From CALJTV01 sp036821185 (GTDB lineage Bacteria; Chloroflexota; Dehalococcoidia; GIF9; UBA5629): a DNA stretch of 64,000 nucleotides. The stretch lies in contig DAISKD010000001.1 in the NCBI GenBank assembly GCA_036821185.1, positions 310,001-374,000 on the forward strand, read 5' to 3'. Positions 42,512 through 50,493 of this stretch are shown here, one piece after another. Every line of letters starts with the position of its first letter. Positions within the stretch are counted from its first letter, which is position 1. The position numbers and the translations under genes were made by a program. Under the pieces are notes generated by a model. The model worked only from the letters and a program-made list of their open reading frames with translations, did no database searches and had not been told where the DNA came from.

Positions 42512-43243
42512 TTAAACCTCTGGGGACGGCCCACGCCCACCAAGCCTGCGAAGGGATTCCGGCACCTCAAATTTGGCCCGCCCTGCGGTGCATTTATCCA
42601 GGCTCCGCATTACACCAATGAAGCGGTGGTAAGGAATTGAAACCAGTAGCTCGTCAGCTTTATACCCGGACATCCGCCGACTGGTATAGTCCATAAGGCT
42701 CACATTAAGCTCGCCAGTAACCACGGGATAAGCCACAGCCTGATGGCAGGTTGAGCCACACATTTCCAGCTTGGGCGGTATCCCTGTAGCATAGTTGTCC
42801 AGGGTGACCAGCCGACATGCCTGTAGAGGATTACAGATAAAAAGCACGACATCCGGTTCGAACTCGGCTTTTTGCATCGGGGAAAGAACGACGTGCTCTG
42901 CAAGCCCAAATGGTGGTGCAGCACACAAATATTGCGCCCTATGAAACACTGTTACTGAACAAAAGAGCTTTTCCCCCTTCACCAAGAATTCTTTTAATGC
43001 CTTATCACCCTCACCTTTCGGCCTTTCTGCCAGCCCGAGATGCCAGGATCCACCCCTACAAGAGGAACTTTCTGCCGTCAGGTCAATGGTTTCTCCCTCC
43101 CGCGCTTTCAAAAAAGCCTCACACACGCGGTGCCTCCCAGCGGCTGCTGCAGCGGGAGGTTCCATTGAATAGGTGATAGCTATCGGACTACCTGCAAGCC
43201 CTAAAACAGCACTAATTTCTGCAGCATAATCTTTCCATTCCAT
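42512..43243 (-). CDS. DUF169 family protein
   Basis: The ATG at 43243 is chosen since GGAGGC lies just upstream; the frame extends further 5' but overlaps a membrane-protein gene. The 243-residue product has the DUF169 layout: PIAITYSMEPP, CEAFLKAREGE, SSSCRGG and CGSTCHQAVAYPVVTGE. Several conserved Cys suggest a metal or redox cofactor, but the function of the family is unknown. It is frequent in anaerobes. It is the third gene after the HDAC-like and small membrane protein genes. Confidence 0.85.
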   Translation of the reverse strand: MEWKDYAAEISAVLGLAGSPIAITYSMEPPAAAAAGRHRVCEAFLKAREGETIDLTAESSSCRGGSWHLGLAERPKGEGDKALKEFLVKGEKLFCSVTVFHRAQYLCAAPPFGLAEHVVLSPMQKAEFEPDVVLFICNPLQACRLVTLDNYATGIPPKLEMCGSTCHQAVAYPVVTGELNVSLMDYTSRRMSGYKADELLVSIPYHRFIGVMRSLDKCTAGRAKFEVPESLRRLGGRGPSPEV

Positions 43244-43269
43244 TTCACGCCTCCTTTCGGCAATCATAA

Positions 43270-43605
43270 CTATCCCGCTAGCCTCATCGTTACCCATGAT
43301 GCAATTATGTACAGAAAGACGCCAATAAGTACCGATGGCACCAACCCCCACCGGGGTAACATAAACATCATAGCTAGGGCATACAGTGCCCATGCCGGAA
43401 GTAGCAACAGCATACCGCGGAAGTAGGACACTGTGGCACCAGCTCCCCCAGCGAGATATATGCTCACTAATGTCACCACGCTGATGCTGGGGAAGAAAGC
43501 TACAAAAGCAGCAAGCAATCCTTTCCCGTGACTGCCAAAATAGGTCACAGTAGCTACAATTATCCCACCGATAACAAAATAAATAGCAAGGAGTTTCACA
43601 GACAT
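43270..43605 (-). CDS. Small integral membrane protein, DUF3147/GlpM-like
   Basis: The 111-residue product is almost wholly hydrophobic, with about four membrane segments: 5-23, 29-50, 64-83 and 88-107. The arrangement recalls the DUF3147/GlpM group; the family call is tentative. It lies between the HDAC-like gene (48 nt upstream) and the DUF169 gene (26 nt downstream), probably in one transcript. No catalytic motif is visible. Confidence 0.65.
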   Translation of the reverse strand: MSVKLLAIYFVIGGIIVATVTYFGSHGKGLLAAFVAFFPSISVVTLVSIYLAGGAGATVSYFRGMLLLLPAWALYALAMMFMLPRWGLVPSVLIGVFLYIIASWVTMRLAG

Positions 43606-43653
43606 AGACTACTTCCTCAGGATATCCTACTCTTAGTGCACAGGCCTCAAGCC

Positions 43654-44760
43654 CTAACGGAAACAAGTCCAAAAAGGTCCTAGCTTTTCCTTAACCTCCT
43701 CTATTATTCTTTGAGTCTGTGCAAGGGCAACATCAGTGACGAAGCGCTGGGGCACTTGCTCCGGCTCTTCCACACTCAATCTCCATCCAGCGAGCCCGCT
43801 GACCAATGCCAGCCATGCATGAGGCAATACCCTCTCATTGTAACCGGAGGCAATCAAATCAATTACTCTTCCAGAACAAACCGATGCCATCTCCCTCACC
43901 TTCTCACCTATCATGCGGAAACCTGCGACCGACAGCCCTAGTGCGGTTAACTGGTCACTAAAATGAGGGTTCGAACCACCGTTGCGAATGATCACCTGAG
44001 GCTGGAACTCCCAAACCAACGGCTCCACTATGGACTCAAAAACGAGCTTATACGACTCGTAGCCAGCCCCAACAGGCAAAGGCACGTTGACCGTGAAGCC
44101 TTTACCTGACCCGCTACCGATCTGGTGAGAGAAGCCTGTGCCGGGATAAAGCGTCCTTGGGTCCTGGTGTAGGTCAATGAACAGGAAACGGGGTTCCTCG
44201 TAGAAATACTCCATGGTACCATTACCTGCATGTGCATCGGTGTCCAGAATAATAATCCTTTCCAGTCCATATTTCTGAATCAAATAGCGCCCGCAAAAGG
44301 CAACATCGTTATACAGGCAAAATCCTTCACCGTAACTGGGTTTTGCATGGTGTAAGCCACCACCTATAGAGACCACCTTTATAAACTTGCCCTGCTGAAC
44401 CAAGTCGCATGCCAGCTTTGCCTGCCCCACCACTAGCCTGGCAGCCTCTTCGAGTTTTCCTGGGGTCCCTACAGGCATGTTGTCCGCACTGTGATATCTG
44501 TAAAATGACCCCGGGTATGCCAGCCCCAGATTAGCAGCCTTGAAATACTCGCGGGTGAACTCGATATAATCTTTCGAACAGATCAGCAGTAGGTCTTCCT
44601 CCGTCGCTGGAGATGCCTCTTTAAGGCAGTAGTTATCGTCCTCCGGCAGATGTTCCCGCAAGAACTGCAAAAATACCTCATAACGCCCGCCGCGAAATGG
44701 GTGTCCCGCACCGAAATCGTACTCTTTTAGTCCTTCCTGCCACAAAATTGCAATAGACAT
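43654..44760 (-). CDS. Histone deacetylase/AcuC-like protein with altered zinc site
   Basis: The 368-residue protein has the arginase/deacetylase fold. Seen: GHPFRGGRYEVF (residue 19), the paired His in GGLHHAKPSYGEGFCLYNDVA (His137, 138) and DTDAHAGNGT (Asp175 and His177, two zinc ligands). The third ligand, the Asp of the usual GAD motif, is replaced in RNGGSNPHFSD (262-269). The catalytic Tyr region (SGYNERVLPHAW) is kept. It could bind metal weakly, act on an unusual acylated substrate, or be non-catalytic. AcuC-type proteins usually deacetylate acetyl-CoA synthetase or polyamines; no such partner lies nearby. Confidence 0.85.
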   Translation of the reverse strand: MSIAILWQEGLKEYDFGAGHPFRGGRYEVFLQFLREHLPEDDNYCLKEASPATEEDLLLICSKDYIEFTREYFKAANLGLAYPGSFYRYHSADNMPVGTPGKLEEAARLVVGQAKLACDLVQQGKFIKVVSIGGGLHHAKPSYGEGFCLYNDVAFCGRYLIQKYGLERIIILDTDAHAGNGTMEYFYEEPRFLFIDLHQDPRTLYPGTGFSHQIGSGSGKGFTVNVPLPVGAGYESYKLVFESIVEPLVWEFQPQVIIRNGGSNPHFSDQLTALGLSVAGFRMIGEKVREMASVCSGRVIDLIASGYNERVLPHAWLALVSGLAGWRLSVEEPEQVPQRFVTDVALAQTQRIIEEVKEKLGPFWTCFR

Positions 44761-44791
44761 TGTTATAGTTATAGGTCTTCAGTCGGCCCGC

Positions 44792-45184
44792 TTAGTTTTT
44801 GACCACCTCGCCGCAGTTAGCGCAAAATTTGAACCCCGGCGCGATGACAGCACCACACCGTGAACAGACCGATCCTACAGCCAGCCCACAACCCCCACAG
44901 AACCGCTGTCCCGGGTTGATCTGCCAGCCACATCTTGGACACAGAATCACTAACCCTCTCTGCCCTGATCGCTGGGTTGCAAAACTGTTTGGGGTTGGTC
45001 TCCCGGAAATCAGTAGCTGTTGCAGGAGTTTGCCACCGCCCCAGACGCATCCCAGACAAAACAAACCGACAGAAGCTACGATGGCTAGATTCATACCAGC
45101 CGGCAGCCAGGAAATCAACGTCAGCAACAGGCCTGCGAGACCAAAAAAGAACAGTATACCGCCTACCAGTCTACGTATCATCAC
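44792..45184 (-). CDS. Membrane protein with double zinc ribbon
   Basis: The 130-residue protein has two N-terminal membrane segments (about 7-27 and 32-53). A C-terminal double zinc ribbon follows: CPRCG, CGGCG, CSRCG and CANCG between about 82 and 125. Such proteins are common and generally of unknown role. It lies upstream (in its own direction) of the HDAC-like gene after 31 nt. The first two codons are both ATG. Confidence 0.75.
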   Translation of the reverse strand: MMIRRLVGGILFFFGLAGLLLTLISWLPAGMNLAIVASVGLFCLGCVWGGGKLLQQLLISGRPTPNSFATQRSGQRGLVILCPRCGWQINPGQRFCGGCGLAVGSVCSRCGAVIAPGFKFCANCGEVVKN

Positions 45185-45293
45185 CTTAAAGACTGCGAAC
45201 TAATTGTAGCAAATCGACACCCAATCAAAAACCAGCTCGCTAGGTATAAGAGCCCCAGACGGAGGACACAGCTAGCTGCTGACCAAGAAATTG

Positions 45294-46733
45294 CTAAGAT
45301 GCTGCCACAGGAGGCTTACGGGTCGCCCAGGGGCGCGCTTCTTCGAGCTGCGCGGCAAGACGAAACAGGGTTGCCTCATCGCCAAAGCGTCCAACAAAAT
45401 GGACACCGATAGGAAGACCATTTGAATTCCAAAATAGCGGCACCGACATAGCTGGTTGCCCGGTAATATTGCACACGGGTGTGAATGGGACAAACTCAGC
45501 AGCCCTACGCTGGGCGTAAAGAGGGTCCTCAGGAGGTGGGTCAAAAGAACCTAAGGGTAATGGCGGTTGGGACAGCGTTGGCGTGAGCCAAATATCATAA
45601 TCAGCAAAGAATCTGGCTACATCCCGGGAAAATCTCTGCAAAACCGTCACTGCAATCAAATATTCCGATGCAGTCCGCCGACTTCCCATTTCGTAAATAG
45701 CCCAGGTGGCAGGCTCAAATTGCTCTGGCGTGGGCTTCTTTCCCGTTGCCAAAGCGGCAGCATCAATTGTCGAAGCGCAACCCGCAGCCCACACAGTCAT
45801 GAAAGCGCGGTTCACCAGTTCAATGCCATCAGTCACCGGTGACACCTCGGTCAGCTCATGCCCAAGGTCTACACATAGTTGTGCTGCATCCCGCGCCGCC
45901 AAGGCACAATCAGGGTGTACCGGCACACCTGTAGGGGCCTGAACAGTGAACGCAATCCGTAGCCTACCTGGTGGTGCCCCCACTTCCTTTATGAAAGGAC
46001 GCTTTTTGGGCGGTGCCCAATAAGGGTCGCCAGGACTCGCCCCACTGGTAACATCAAGCAGCGCCGCGCTATCGCGCACCGTACGAGTCAGTGCATGTTC
46101 CACAACTAGCCCGCCCATAATTTCACCAAAATCAGGCCCCAGAGGATTCCTAGCACGGGTCGGCTTCAAACCAAAAACCCCACAGCACGATGCAGGAATA
46201 CGAATCGAGCCGCCGCCATCATTGCCATGAGCCATAGGTACCATACCAGAGGCTACCGCAGCTGCCGAACCACCACTGGACCCACCCGGTGTCCGAGTCA
46301 GATCCCAGGGATTATGACATGCGCCAAACAACTTCGGCTCAGTAGTGGGCAATAGACCCAACTCAGGTGTATTCGTCCTGCCAAGGATAATCAAGCCCGC
46401 ACGCTTTAATCTCATCACCAGCTCACTATCGTGGGGAGGAACAAAGTCACTGAGAAAAGCACTGCCCAGAGTCATGCGAACCCCTCTATAGGGTGCCAGA
46501 AGATCCTTAAGAAGGAATGGCACCCCGGTAAAAGGGCCTCTGGGTAACTTGCTTGAAGCTGCTGCGCGGGCCTGCTCATACATAGGGGTAACCACAGCAT
46601 TAAGCACGGGGTTCAGCCGCTCGACCCTACGGATTGCCGCGTCCACAAGCTCCAGCGGTGTTACTTCTCTCCGCCTCACCAGTTCCGCTTGGGCGATACC
46701 ATCAAGAAAAGCTAGCTCGTCAGCATCTATCAT
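45294..46733 (-). CDS. Amidase, amidase-signature family
   Basis: The 479-residue enzyme has the amidase signature: catalytic Lys76 in FLLKDL, the stretch TPGGSSGGSAAAVASG with cis-Ser at 152/153, and nucleophile Ser176 in DGGGSIRIP. Substrate-binding residues are not predictable. It differs from GatA: there is no GatB/GatC neighbour, and the C-terminal part (PVCNITGQPAMSVPL) resembles general acylamidases. It may hydrolyse aryl or alkyl amides. The gene stands alone, 24 nt after the TIGR04076 gene. Confidence 0.9.
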   Translation of the reverse strand: MIDADELAFLDGIAQAELVRRREVTPLELVDAAIRRVERLNPVLNAVVTPMYEQARAAASSKLPRGPFTGVPFLLKDLLAPYRGVRMTLGSAFLSDFVPPHDSELVMRLKRAGLIILGRTNTPELGLLPTTEPKLFGACHNPWDLTRTPGGSSGGSAAAVASGMVPMAHGNDGGGSIRIPASCCGVFGLKPTRARNPLGPDFGEIMGGLVVEHALTRTVRDSAALLDVTSGASPGDPYWAPPKKRPFIKEVGAPPGRLRIAFTVQAPTGVPVHPDCALAARDAAQLCVDLGHELTEVSPVTDGIELVNRAFMTVWAAGCASTIDAAALATGKKPTPEQFEPATWAIYEMGSRRTASEYLIAVTVLQRFSRDVARFFADYDIWLTPTLSQPPLPLGSFDPPPEDPLYAQRRAAEFVPFTPVCNITGQPAMSVPLFWNSNGLPIGVHFVGRFGDEATLFRLAAQLEEARPWATRKPPVAAS

Positions 46734-46757
46734 TCCCCACCCCCTGAATGGAGATGT

Positions 46758-47030
46758 CTATCTCTCTATCCTCCTTAGCGCAAAAACCACAGGGTTAGTT
46801 GTATCGGGACAAGCAACAGTGGTCCCATCCGGCTTGTCCTCCCACGGAAAACCTCCGCCTAGCTGCAAAACGGAAACAAAAGGGAAAATTGTATAAAATG
46901 CCCACGAGCACATGCCCTTCGGGGTCGTCTCACCAATTATAAACTCATCGCCCACCCTATGACCAGCAGCACAATGCCCCTTCTGGGAGACAACTTTGGC
47001 AGAAACTTCACAGAACCCGTTGTCAGACAC
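46758..47030 (-). CDS. TIGR04076-family small protein
   Basis: The GTG at 47030 is favoured because GGAGGT lies 6 nt upstream; in-frame GTGs further up (to 47090) lack one. The 90-residue product has the pattern of TIGR04076 proteins: KGHCAAGHRVGDEFIIGETTP, then GMCSWAFYTIFPFV, and a late ACPDTTNPVVF. The conserved Cys and His suggest metal binding. Function unknown. It lies upstream of the amidase gene and is probably co-transcribed. Confidence 0.75.
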   Translation of the reverse strand: MSDNGFCEVSAKVVSQKGHCAAGHRVGDEFIIGETTPKGMCSWAFYTIFPFVSVLQLGGGFPWEDKPDGTTVACPDTTNPVVFALRRIER

Positions 47031-47196
47031 AGGTCGACCTCCATCTGCCACCAGTGCAACTGCAAGAAATCGCCAAGCCAACGTCAGCACTGCACGGCGA
47101 AAATTACTACTGCAGCCCTGTACCGATTATACCGGACAAAGAACTAAACCACCACCCCGTAAACTACTTGTCGCCCTGCAAAACCTGACCGGCTTT

Positions 47197-47580
47197 TTAC
47201 TTAATCTCTACCTTGGCTCCAGCCTCTTCCAGTTTCTTCTTTATCGCAGCCGCTTCGTCTTTACTCACGCCTTCTCTGACCGGCTTTGGAGCACTTTCTA
47301 CGAGTTCTTTGGCTTCTTTCAGTCCCAGGGGGGTAACCTCCCGGACAGCTTTGATTACGTTGATCTTGTTTTCACCCACCTCTTTAAGGATAACGGTGAA
47401 CTCGGTCTTCTCCTCCTCGGCCGGTACAGCAGCTGCAGATGCCCCTGGCGCTACCGGCGCTGCCGCCATAGCCACTGGGGCTGCCGTAACACCAAACTCT
47501 TCCTCCAAAGCCTTAACTAGCTCCGCTAGCTCCAAAACCGTCATTTTCTTTACTGCTGCTATAATCTCTTCCTTAGTCAT
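47197..47580 (-). CDS. rplL: 50S ribosomal protein L7/L12
   Basis: The 127-residue stalk protein has an N-terminal dimerisation helix (LELAELVKALEEEFGV), an Ala/Pro hinge (residues about 36-55), and the C-terminal factor-binding domain KTEFTVILKEVG with NKINVIKAVREVT and GLKEAKELVE. It recruits elongation factors to the ribosome. It follows rplJ after 121 nt and shares the L10-regulated transcript. Confidence 0.97.
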   Translation of the reverse strand: MTKEEIIAAVKKMTVLELAELVKALEEEFGVTAAPVAMAAAPVAPGASAAAVPAEEEKTEFTVILKEVGENKINVIKAVREVTPLGLKEAKELVESAPKPVREGVSKDEAAAIKKKLEEAGAKVEIK

Positions 47581-47701
47581 GATCCTCTGCTCCTTGCTTT
47601 TAATTACTACTAATTACTACAGTCCAGCCATCTACTTGCCGGACTGACTATTCCCTCAGTACCTGTGTTACCCCTCTCACCCCCACCCGCACTATAACAC
47701 A

Positions 47702-48232
47702 CTAACCTGCCTCAAGCTGGTGTATCCTGGCATTCAGTACTCCAACCAGCGCCCTCAATGGTGCAGTCATCACATTATGTAAAGCTTGCAGCGGTGCTTG
47801 CAGTTGTCCGATCAATCTGGCGAGCAACACCTCCTGCGATGGAAGCATAGCTAGACCAGCCACGTCTCGGTCACTCAGTAGCCTGCCGCGCAATATGCCG
47901 CCTTTTATCTGCAGTATTGAACCCGATGACTGAATATATTCCCGCAAGATACGTGCTGGTTTGACTGCGTCGTCGAAGCAAAAAGCTAAGGCAACTGGAC
48001 CTACAAGCAAAGAGCTCAGATGCGGCACACCGGCTTTATCCCCAGCAAACTTAGCCAGGGTGTTCTTTACCACCCGGTACTCTATGCCGCTCTCCGCAAG
48101 CTGACGGCGAAGTTGCATCATCTCCCTCGCCGTCACCCCCCTGTAATCTACGGCTACAGCTATAAAACAGCGCGATAAGCGCTCAGCCAGTTCTTCTATT
48201 TGTTGCCTCTTTTTTTCTTTCTCTTTGGACAT
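47702..48232 (-). CDS. rplJ: 50S ribosomal protein L10
   Basis: The 176-residue L10 anchors the L7/L12 dimers to 23S rRNA. Seen: RCFIAVAVDYRGVTAREM, IEYRVVKNTLAKFA and the C-terminal helix that carries L7/L12. The gene is preceded by an L10 leader RNA and attenuator, so L10 likely controls its own synthesis and that of L7/L12. It is not fused to other genes, and spacing to rplL is 121 nt. Confidence 0.95.
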   Translation of the reverse strand: MSKEKEKKRQQIEELAERLSRCFIAVAVDYRGVTAREMMQLRRQLAESGIEYRVVKNTLAKFAGDKAGVPHLSSLLVGPVALAFCFDDAVKPARILREYIQSSGSILQIKGGILRGRLLSDRDVAGLAMLPSQEVLLARLIGQLQAPLQALHNVMTAPLRALVGVLNARIHQLEAG

Positions 48233-48250
48233 TTACACACCCCTTATATA

Positions 48251-48285
48251 ATTCAAAAGTCCCTGTGCCTATGGCGACAAGGACT
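48251..48285 (-). terminator. Attenuator hairpin in the rplJ leader
   Basis: On the minus strand, AGTCCTTGTCGCC (48285-48273) pairs with GGCACAGGGACT (48269-48258) around a short loop with one bulge and one G-U pair, then TTTTG. The hairpin with a U-run lies between the L10-binding fold and the rplJ start, as expected for attenuation. Confidence 0.6.
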
Positions 48286-48411
48286 ATAACCTTCACAAAT
48301 TAGGTTCATATAGCCTCGGCAGGCTCCTAAGATTTAAGCCTACAGGCACCTGCTGTCACAGGCACAATCCTGATTTAAACTATTCAGTTATCGGATCTCA
48401 GATATCTAAGA
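48286..48411 (-). promoter_or_regulatory. Ribosomal protein L10 leader
   Basis: Between rplA and rplJ the minus strand contains TGTGACAGCAGG, then GTGCC, TTAAATCTTAGGAGCC and TGCCGAGG (about 48380-48311). These are the conserved elements of the L10 leader RNA that binds L10 with L7/L12 and blocks further expression. The attenuator follows. Confidence 0.75.
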
Positions 48412-49110
48412 TTAAACCAAAATTGGCCTCAGGTCAAGTCTGATCCCTGGACCCATCGTGGTCGAAAGGAAGGCACTTCTGATGTACTGCCCCTTTGCTC
48501 CGCTCGGCTTAGCCCTGACCACAGCTTCTACTACTGCAGTTAGGTTCTCTAAGAGCTGGGAACTGGCGAAACTGATTTTGCCAATAGGTACATGGATGAT
48601 TCCCGTCCTGTCCAGTCGGAACTCAACTCTACCTTTGCGTGCATCAGCGATGGCTCTGGGTAAGTCATCTGCTGCCACCACTGTTCCGGACTTTGGATTG
48701 GGCATCAAACCCCTCCGACCCAATATCCTGCCTAACCTACCCACCTTGCCCATCATATCTGGCGTGGCAATGCTGACATCAAAGTCAATCCAGCCATCTT
48801 CGATTTTCTTTATGAGCTCATCGCCGCCCACATAGTCGGCTCCTGCCCCTTCAGCAATCCGGGCTGCCTCACCTTGAGCAAACACAAGAACCTTGATCTG
48901 CTTGCCCAAGCCATGGGGCAGAATTGCAATACCACGCACCTGCTGATCAGCACTTCTGGGGTCAAGGCCCATTCTCAAATGTAACTCCACAGTCTCGTCA
49001 AATTTGGCAAAGGTAGCTTTTTTAGCTAGCTCAATCGCCTCGCTTAGAGGGTAAGCGGTCATCCGATTTACAAGTTTCACAGCACTTTGATATTTTTTAC
49101 CTCTGTCCAT
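48412..49110 (-). CDS. rplA: 50S ribosomal protein L1
   Basis: The 232-residue L1 forms the mobile stalk near the E site. Motifs: FDETVELHLRMGLDPR, GLGKQIKVLVFA, the GRLGRILGRRGLMPNPKSGTV region (given as location only, near residue 130), and VEFRLDRTGIIHVPIG. It starts 3 nt after rplK ends. Length is normal. Confidence 0.97.
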   Translation of the reverse strand: MDRGKKYQSAVKLVNRMTAYPLSEAIELAKKATFAKFDETVELHLRMGLDPRSADQQVRGIAILPHGLGKQIKVLVFAQGEAARIAEGAGADYVGGDELIKKIEDGWIDFDVSIATPDMMGKVGRLGRILGRRGLMPNPKSGTVVAADDLPRAIADARKGRVEFRLDRTGIIHVPIGKISFASSQLLENLTAVVEAVVRAKPSGAKGQYIRSAFLSTTMGPGIRLDLRPILV

Positions 49111-49113
49111 AGT

Positions 49114-49536
49114 CTATTCCACCTTTATACCCATACTCCGCGCTGTCCCCTCGATAATTTTTGCGGCTGCTTCAACATCACATGCGTTCAGGTCTCTCAT
49201 CTTGGCTCTGGCGATCTCATAAAGCTTGGATCGTGGTAACGTACCGGCACTCTGTCTGCCCGGTGCACTGCTCCCTTTATCAATCCCCAAGGCTTTCTTG
49301 ATCAAGTCAGAAGCTGGTGGGGTCTTGGTGACGAAGCTAAACGACCTGTCTTCATATACAGTTATCTCCACAGGAACTATCGAACCAGCCTGTGATTTGG
49401 TCCTGTCATTGTACTCTTTGCAAAAAGCCATAATATTGACACCGTGCTGACCAAGGGCAGGACCTACCGGCGGAGCCGGTGTGGCTTTGCCAGCCTCAAT
49501 TTGTAATTTGATAACCGCTTTGATTTTTTTAGCCAT
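49114..49536 (-). CDS. rplK: 50S ribosomal protein L11
   Basis: The 140-residue L11 has the two expected domains: AVIKLQIEAGKATPAPPVGP with ALGQHGVNIMAFCKEYN at the N terminus, and the RNA-binding C-terminal domain ending GTARSMGIKVE. L11 forms the GTPase-associated centre with 23S rRNA and is the thiostrepton site in other bacteria. It lies 9 nt after nusG. Confidence 0.97.
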   Translation of the reverse strand: MAKKIKAVIKLQIEAGKATPAPPVGPALGQHGVNIMAFCKEYNDRTKSQAGSIVPVEITVYEDRSFSFVTKTPPASDLIKKALGIDKGSSAPGRQSAGTLPRSKLYEIARAKMRDLNACDVEAAAKIIEGTARSMGIKVE

Positions 49537-49545
49537 CTTGTGCCT

Positions 49546-50079
49546 CTACAATCGTTGAACCTGCAGGAAATCCAACTCAACAGAAGTTTCGCGACCAAAG
49601 AGGGTCAATAAAACTCTCACCTTACCTTTAGCCTCATTTATCTCATCTACAACGCCAACGAAATCCGTAAATGGCCCGCCCACCACACGCACGCTATCTC
49701 CCTTACGAAAGCCGACCTTTACCCTCGGAACACCTTCCTCCATCTGCTTTAATATAGATTCTACCTCGGCCTCGGATAAAGGCGTCGGCTTGCTGCCGCT
49801 GCCTACAAAGCCGGTCACCCCCGGTGTATTACGCACTACACTCCAACTTTCATCATCCATCTTCATCTGAACCAGCACATAGCCCGGAAACACTCTTTTT
49901 CTAACCGTCCGGCGTTGCCCTCCTTTCACCTCTATCTCCTCCTCGGTAGGAATCACAATCTTAAAAATCTTGTCCTCGGCATCCATAAACTTGATGCGCT
50001 GCTCTAGTGCCCTTTTCACACGCTCTTCGTACCCTGAATATGTATGTATTATGTACCAGCGTTTGTCACCATTTTTCAT
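49546..50079 (-). CDS. nusG: Transcription termination/antitermination factor NusG
   Basis: The 177-residue NusG starts KRWYIIHTYSGYEERVKRAL (the NGN domain), has KRVFPGYVLVQMKMDDESW and NTPGVTGFVG, and ends in a KOW domain (GDSVRVVGGPFTDFVG). It binds RNA polymerase and couples it to Rho or the ribosome. It follows secE after 6 nt in the normal secE-nusG-rplK order. Confidence 0.97.
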   Translation of the reverse strand: MKNGDKRWYIIHTYSGYEERVKRALEQRIKFMDAEDKIFKIVIPTEEEIEVKGGQRRTVRKRVFPGYVLVQMKMDDESWSVVRNTPGVTGFVGSGSKPTPLSEAEVESILKQMEEGVPRVKVGFRKGDSVRVVGGPFTDFVGVVDEINEAKGKVRVLLTLFGRETSVELDFLQVQRL

Positions 50080-50085
50080 ACGAAG

Positions 50086-50316
50086 CTAGCCTCCGCCCAA
50101 GAAAACTTTGGTCACCAGCTCCGCAAAACCATAGTCCAGAACCCCTAGAATCAGCCCCACAGCAACACAAAGCCCGATAACCATTACCGTCAGGCGCAAC
50201 GTTTCTCGCCTCGACGGCCAGACGACTTTCCGTAATTCGCCAACAATGTCGCTAATATACGCGAATCTAGAACGCTTTTTGGGCTTGACGGTTTGAGGTT
50301 GTACCTTTTTCACCAA
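50086..50316 (-). CDS. secE: Preprotein translocase subunit SecE
   Basis: The 76-residue protein has a basic N terminus, the SecE motif VGELRKVVWPSRRETLRLT, and one membrane segment (VMVIGLCVAVGLILGVLDYG). SecE stabilises the SecY channel. The start is TTG at 50316 or GTG at 50313; both have AGGTAG at a workable distance. It overlaps rpmG nowhere except at the start region: rpmG ends at 50320. Confidence 0.93.
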   Translation of the reverse strand: MVKKVQPQTVKPKKRSRFAYISDIVGELRKVVWPSRRETLRLTVMVIGLCVAVGLILGVLDYGFAELVTKVFLGGG

Positions 50317-50319
50317 AGA

Positions 50320-50487
50320 CTACCTGGTCTCTCGGTGGAGCGTATGAGTATGACATCGAGGACAATATTTCCGTAGCTCCAGCCGTTGCGGGTCATTTTT
50401 CTTATTCTTGGTAGTAGTATAAGTTCTCTCCTGGCACTGGGTACAAGCCAGGTGGATAATACCACGCGCGTCGCCTTTCTTAGCCAT
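50320..50487 (-). CDS. rpmG: 50S ribosomal protein L33
   Basis: A 55-residue frame that begins MAKKGDARGIIHLACTQCQE and ends YCPRCHTHTLHRETR, with CTQC and CPRC as the zinc-binding pairs of the Cys-type L33. It lies 6 nt after tuf and ends 3-6 nt before secE, the standard rpmG-secE-nusG order. Being short, it is easy to miss. Confidence 0.93.
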   Translation of the reverse strand: MAKKGDARGIIHLACTQCQERTYTTTKNKKNDPQRLELRKYCPRCHTHTLHRETR

Positions 50488-50493
50488 AACAAG

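Noticed and set aside
43244..43672. Upstream extension of the DUF169 frame
   Set aside because: It overlaps the small membrane protein gene, and a good GGAGGC ribosome site precedes the ATG at 43243.
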